From the NCBI RefSeq assembly GCF_021730395.1, contig NC_069368.1:15084001-15148000 (forward strand): 64,000 nt of DNA. Reading direction: 5' to 3'. A program made the translations under genes and the position numbers. Below are positions 59,792-64,000 of this stretch, piece after piece; positions within the stretch are counted from its first letter, which is position 1; each line of letters begins with the position of its first letter. The DNA is from Mercenaria mercenaria (lineage: Eukaryota > Mollusca > Bivalvia > Venerida > Veneridae). The notes below the pieces were generated by a model, which worked only from the letters and a program-made list of their open reading frames with translations, was not told where the DNA came from and made no database searches.

Positions 59792-61573
59792 TACGGAATC
59801 CTGTTGGGACCATTTATAATGTCGCCGTCGCGTTTGCGGGGTCGACACACGACAACGCGAAGTGACATAGCGACATTACGAAGTGACACCCGACAATCGC
59901 AAACGACGGCGACAATCCCAAACGACAATGTCGCGGTATCCACTTTGAAATGTCGCCTTTCAAAAGCACGATATATCGCGATGTCACTTCGCGTTGTCGA
60001 GCGTCGTTTCGCATTGTCGCTATGTCACTTCGTATTGTCGCGATGTCACTTCGCGTTGTCGTGTGTCGACCCTGCAAACGCGACGGCGACATTTTCAAAC
60101 GACATGCGATAATCACAAACGACGCTCGACAACGCGAAGTGACATTTTCCAAATGTCGTATCGTATGTCGCGTGTCGCGGGTTTGGGTGAGGGTCGACGC
60201 GCGACAATTCCAAACGATACACGACACGCGAAGTGACACTCGACAATACGAAGCGACATTTTCATAATGTCGTATCGCATGTCGCCCGTCTACCGGTGAA
60301 AGGGTAAGATAAAAAGCTGTATTTCCGTACTTTTCCGTACGGAAAATGTCCGTGTTTTTCATTAACTTCAAATAATTGTAGATTGTTCCAAACACAAGAT
60401 AATAACTTTTATAAATTAAATTCAAACATTATCTAAACGGATATGTAACTTGTATAATTTTACCGCCGACGGTTTCGTCGGAGGACCGTCTCAAAATGTA
60501 TCAGTTTTCGTGAAAATATGCATACTTCTTCATATATTAAATAGAGGGGTGGTCCTTGTCTGAGGAGACATTTCTTCATAATCTGATGTCCGATTTTAAT
60601 AAATGGTACTTTGTTGCAAATGGCAAGCCAGTACCAAAAGAAAAGAGGCCACGTCAGGTTCGAACCCGGTCGGCTAGGGGTCAAGGCCATAGGTCAAATT
60701 CCGGTAATATTCTCAAAATATGAACTTGTCAGAGCAGTCAAGACGGTCCTGAGAATCCAAGTACTACCTTTACTGAGTCCAATGACACCATTGGAGCAAT
60801 TCTCATGGCTCCCCGGATCGGGTCAGCTTAGTCTTGGCCAGCACCTTACCGTATGATACATTTTGAGACGGTCCTCCGACAAAACTGTCGGGGTAAAATT
60901 ATACAAGTTACATATCCGTTTAGACAATGTTTGAATTTAATTTATAAAAGTTATTTCATTAAAATATCTTGTGTTTGGCACATTCTACAATTATTTGAAG
61001 TTAATGAAAACATGGACATTTTACGTACGGAAAAGTACGGAAATACAGCTTTTTATTTTACCCTTTCACCGGTAGACGGGCGACATGCGATACGACATTA
61101 TGAAAATGTCGCTTCGTATTGTCGAGTGTCACTTCGCGTGTCGTGTATCGTTTGGAATTGTCGCGCGTCGACCCTCACCCAAACCCGCGACACGCGACAT
61201 ACGATACGACATTTGGAAAATGTCACTTCGCGTTGTCGAGCGTCGTTTGTGATTATCGCATGTCGTTTGAAAATGTCGCCGTCGCGTTTGCAGGGTCGAC
61301 ACACGACAACGCGAAGTGACATCGCGACAATACGAAGTGACATAGCGACAATGCGAAACGACGCTCGACAACGCGAAGTGACATCGCGATATATCGTGCT
61401 TTTGAAAGGCGACATTTCAAAGTGGATACCGCGACATTGTCGTTTGGGATTGTCGCCGTCGTTTGCGATTGTCGGGTGTCACTTCGTAATGTCGCTATGT
61501 CACTTCGCGTTGTCGTGTGTCGACCCCGCAAACGCGACGGCGACATTATAAATGGCCCCAACAGGATTCCGTA
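59792..61573. mobile_element. Fold-back element, 1782 bp, with ~700-bp inverted arms
   Basis: Left arm 59792 to about 60502, right arm about 60855 to 61573, spacer ~350 bp. The ends TACGGAATCCTGTTGGGACC and GGCCCCAACAGGATTCCGTA differ at one base. Flanked by 6-bp direct repeats TCTTTC at 59786-59791 and 61574-61579. The outer ~500 bp of each arm are almost identical and very rich in CGAC/GTCG words (CGACAACGCGAAGTGACAT and variants). The outer part of the arm is itself palindromic (about 59827-60096). Open frames of up to 232 residues on both strands are shadows of this repeat. No transposase. Lies in the intron after the last MAM exon seen. Confidence 0.88.
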
Positions 61574-61740
61574 TCTTTCATTATAATTCTAATATAGCTC
61601 GCTTTGATTGGCTGTCAAACAGAGAAGAAAAATTAAGTTATGTATATTTAAGATGTAACATATCCCACACAGTAATTTGTCGTTCAACTTTAATAAAATA
61701 TTGGTTGAAGTTCAGGTGCGAAGGAATTATATGTATATAT

Positions 61741-62250
61741 ACCACACCAAATATTTTCAAAGTCCATTGAGATATTGCTTTCATATTTTGCATACTTGTT
61801 TACCCCATTCTATTAACAGGAGCAGACAACTCTATCAAGCATTTTGACTAAATTATGACCCCTTGGCCTTTTCAACTTAGAATATGCTTATTGTAATGTT
61901 TATGTTTGCGTACCACCCCAAATATTTTCAAAGTCCTTTGAGATATTGCTTTCATATTTTGCGTACTTGTTTACCATCATGACCCCAGTCTGTAAACAGG
62001 AGCAGACAACTCTATCAAGCATTTTGACTGAATTATGGCCCTTTTTCGACTTAGAATATGCTTATTGGAATGTTAAAGTTTGCGTACCACCCCAAATATT
62101 TTCCAAGTCCATTGAGATATTGCTTTCATATTTTGCATAGTTGTTTACAATCATTACCTCAGTCTGTAAACAGGAGCAGACAACTCTGTCAAGCATTTTG
62201 ACGGAATTATGGCCCCTTTTCGTCTTAGAATATATTTATTGGATTGTTAA
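61741..62250. repeat. ~174-bp tandem repeat, three units
   Basis: CCCAAATATTTTCAAAGTCC-like phrases recur near 61745, 61917 and 62090, each followed by ATTGAGATATTGCTTTCATA, AGGAGCAGACAACTCTATCA and TGAATTATGGCCC. Family common in bivalve DNA to my knowledge. Confidence 0.8.
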
Positions 62251-62328
62251 AATTTTACTAATAGCTTATATTATACTACCAAGCACTGAGAATAGTCGAG
62301 CGTGCTGTCAACTGACAGCTGTTGTTTT

Positions 62329-62682
62329 TAAAAACCGAGTCTGCAATTTTCACTGTTTGCTTTGTTTTCGGTGCTTCCGAGGGATCTAATTTCCAGATTT
62401 TATTTACTTCACAACAGCGGGTGTTAAGTGCTGTGTGGCGGCCGTAAAAAGTCGCCCCGACTTCATCTCAGTGTTGTTATATTTTCTGGTCCTTCGGGAT
62501 CATTGATTTCAACTCATTTAGATTTGAAGATTGAATACTGCTTAAGCCGGTGCTAGGGGTCGTGGGCAGTGTTGCATTTTCCATTACTGCTCATGAACAG
62601 ACTCAATCAAACCGAGTCTGCAATTATCACTGTTTGCTTTGTTTTCGGTGCTTCCGAGGGATCTAATTTCCAGATTTTATTA
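62329..62682. repeat. Direct repeat of a 73-bp segment, 281 bp apart
   Basis: AACCGAGTCTGCAATTTTCA...TTCCAGATTTTAT occurs at 62329-62401 and 62610-62682 with one or two changes. The ~208 bp between them contain GTCGCCCCGACTTCATCTCA and GGTCCTTCGGGATCATTG. Possibly the ends of one insertion. Confidence 0.7.
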
Positions 62683-64000
62683 GAAATAAAATGACATGTA
62701 TAGTATAAATAACAGAAATATTAATTAAAGTAAGCTATGCTTACCCGTCTCTTGTAGTTCTGTTAAGAATGGCATATGTATTTTAATAAGATTTTATTAT
62801 GTTTTATTGTGACATACATATGATGAGACGTAAATAAACTATTGAATTGAATTGAAATATATAATAATACAAATCTTAACGCCGAACGGCAATTTTATTC
62901 AAGAGCAAATCATTGATTTTGGGATATATTGTTAGGAAAACAATTCAGAAAGCATGACGACGTCAAATATGCTGTCAAATTGTCACATGAGATCCTATTC
63001 TTTACTTCTCTCAGCACAATTTTTATCAAAATAGTTCAGTAAGCATGTAAGAATGAAAACAATTAAGGCCTTCTTCTGGTTTATCGTCTACTTTAACACG
63101 GTACATACATTTAACCAATGGTTTAATGTCCTCAAGGTTAAAATCATGCGCAACGGAACTCAGAATCGTCATAAAACTGGCGACAAACTACTCGAAGGCC
63201 TAGACTTTTTGATAAATAAAAACTAAGCTAATCATATGTTTTAGGTCATAATATAATATGAATCTTAGCATATGTACTGTTAATTCAAGCTCTACATTTT
63301 GTGATTGTATTTAATAAATGCCTATTTAAGGAAAGAACGCAGACGCGTATAACATTGTTAATATCTAAATGTCTATAATAATTAGTTTAAAAGTTAGATT
63401 TTTATAATGTTTTCCCTGTTGTTATGTTTTGTCAAATTCTTTATATATAATTGTTTACGGCGCACCAAAGCATGCGTACGTGTGTACGTGTAAGGTGTCC
63501 GTCTTTATTTCTTTCAGCGTATGAGAACACTGCGATTTATTCCCAAAATACATTACACGTTCATTTGTGCCTGTAAAATCAAACTGTGAATGTGCTTATT
63601 GTTACGCGTACACGTAATATTAAATTGCTACGTCAACAAATCGACGTATAAATTTAGAAAGATGGCAAAGACTTTTGCTTTATTTCCATCCGCATAAAAA
63701 ATTGATGGAAACTTACTTGTTGATTGATATTTATCATATTTGCGCAATACAGAATACCAATCGAGCGTTCATTATAAAAATTATACCTCTAACGCAAGTA
63801 AATAATAAACATCTATATATTTTGACTGGTGTTAATTGATCAATATCGCAATATATATGAAGCATTTGTAAGTATAAAATGTAATAATGATATATATAAA
63901 GAGGTGACTGCATATAATTCAATGTATTACTTGATGGTAAATGGTTGTAATTTATTTTGAAACACCTTTAGCGATGGTGTCTTATTTGTGCGAAAACATT
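62683..64000. other. Right end of window: no exon recognised
   Basis: AT-rich. A LINE-type 3' tail (GACGTAAATAAACTATTGAATTGAATTGAA) lies at 62828-62857. I searched for the ~70-nt closing exon of MAM3 (phase 0 to 1, encoding a V-D-x-I-x-V piece) and did not find it here, so the gene probably continues past 64000. Confidence 0.4.

Noticed and set aside
59814-61551. Several Arg/Ser-rich frames of 100-232 residues
   Set aside because: They are mirror copies in the two arms of the fold-back element and follow the CGAC/GTCG word repeat, open on both strands.

Overview
The window looks like AT-rich nuclear DNA of a bivalve mollusc, probably a clam (inference). The host genes have introns. Several dispersed repeats are families I know from bivalve genomes: elements starting AGCTCACCTGAG, blocks with AGGTCAAGGTCA words, a tRNA-derived SINE ending in GACGTTAAAC, and a short TTAA-flanked element rich in GATCATG and TCTGCACT words. 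Species and chromosome cannot be read from the sequence.

Four host protein genes are supported. (1) 559-4354, plus strand: the 3' four exons of a cyclin O gene (cell-cycle-family protein used in centriole amplification for motile cilia); its 5' end is off the window or unrecognised. (2) 19949-30278, plus: a complete three-exon retinal homeobox (Rx/Rax) gene with octapeptide, paired-like Q50 homeodomain and OAR tail. (3) 36420-35221, minus: an intronless-CDS class A peptide-type GPCR of 399 residues. (4) 40779 to at least 59425, plus: twelve exons of a secreted modular protein with signal peptide, three MAM domains, a mucin-like threonine-rich segment and two Cys-rich linkers; it runs off the right edge. 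The genes show no operon logic and appear to be independent neighbours.

The rest is mostly introns and intergenic DNA filled with repeats. 1.9-3.5 kb holds a nested pair of elements in a cyclin O intron; 4.7-9.7 kb two AGCTCACC elements, one nested in another repeat, and a hammerhead-ribozyme-like fragment between them; 10-11.2 kb a long palindrome and a TTAA element; 14-18 kb SINE-like pieces and a hairpin. Rx intron 2 carries a fold-back MITE, a 48-bp minisatellite, a 41-bp minisatellite and, between the two arrays, a non-repetitive block with homeodomain-type sites. The introns of the MAM gene hold hairpin repeats, three TTAA-bounded elements, a nearly intact mariner, two broken LINEs, a palindromic MITE, a full-length SINE and, after the last exon seen, a 1.78-kb fold-back element with very similar arms and a 6-bp target duplication. 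The right end (61.6-64 kb) is repeats only.

The most notable points are the reconstruction of the MAM/mucin gene (two of its exons are very short and easily missed), the young fold-back element with palindromes inside its arms, the candidate Rx enhancer with a paired-class dimer site, and the hammerhead-like motif. I saw no CRISPR array, no rRNA, no convincing functional tRNA gene and no virus-like or LTR element.
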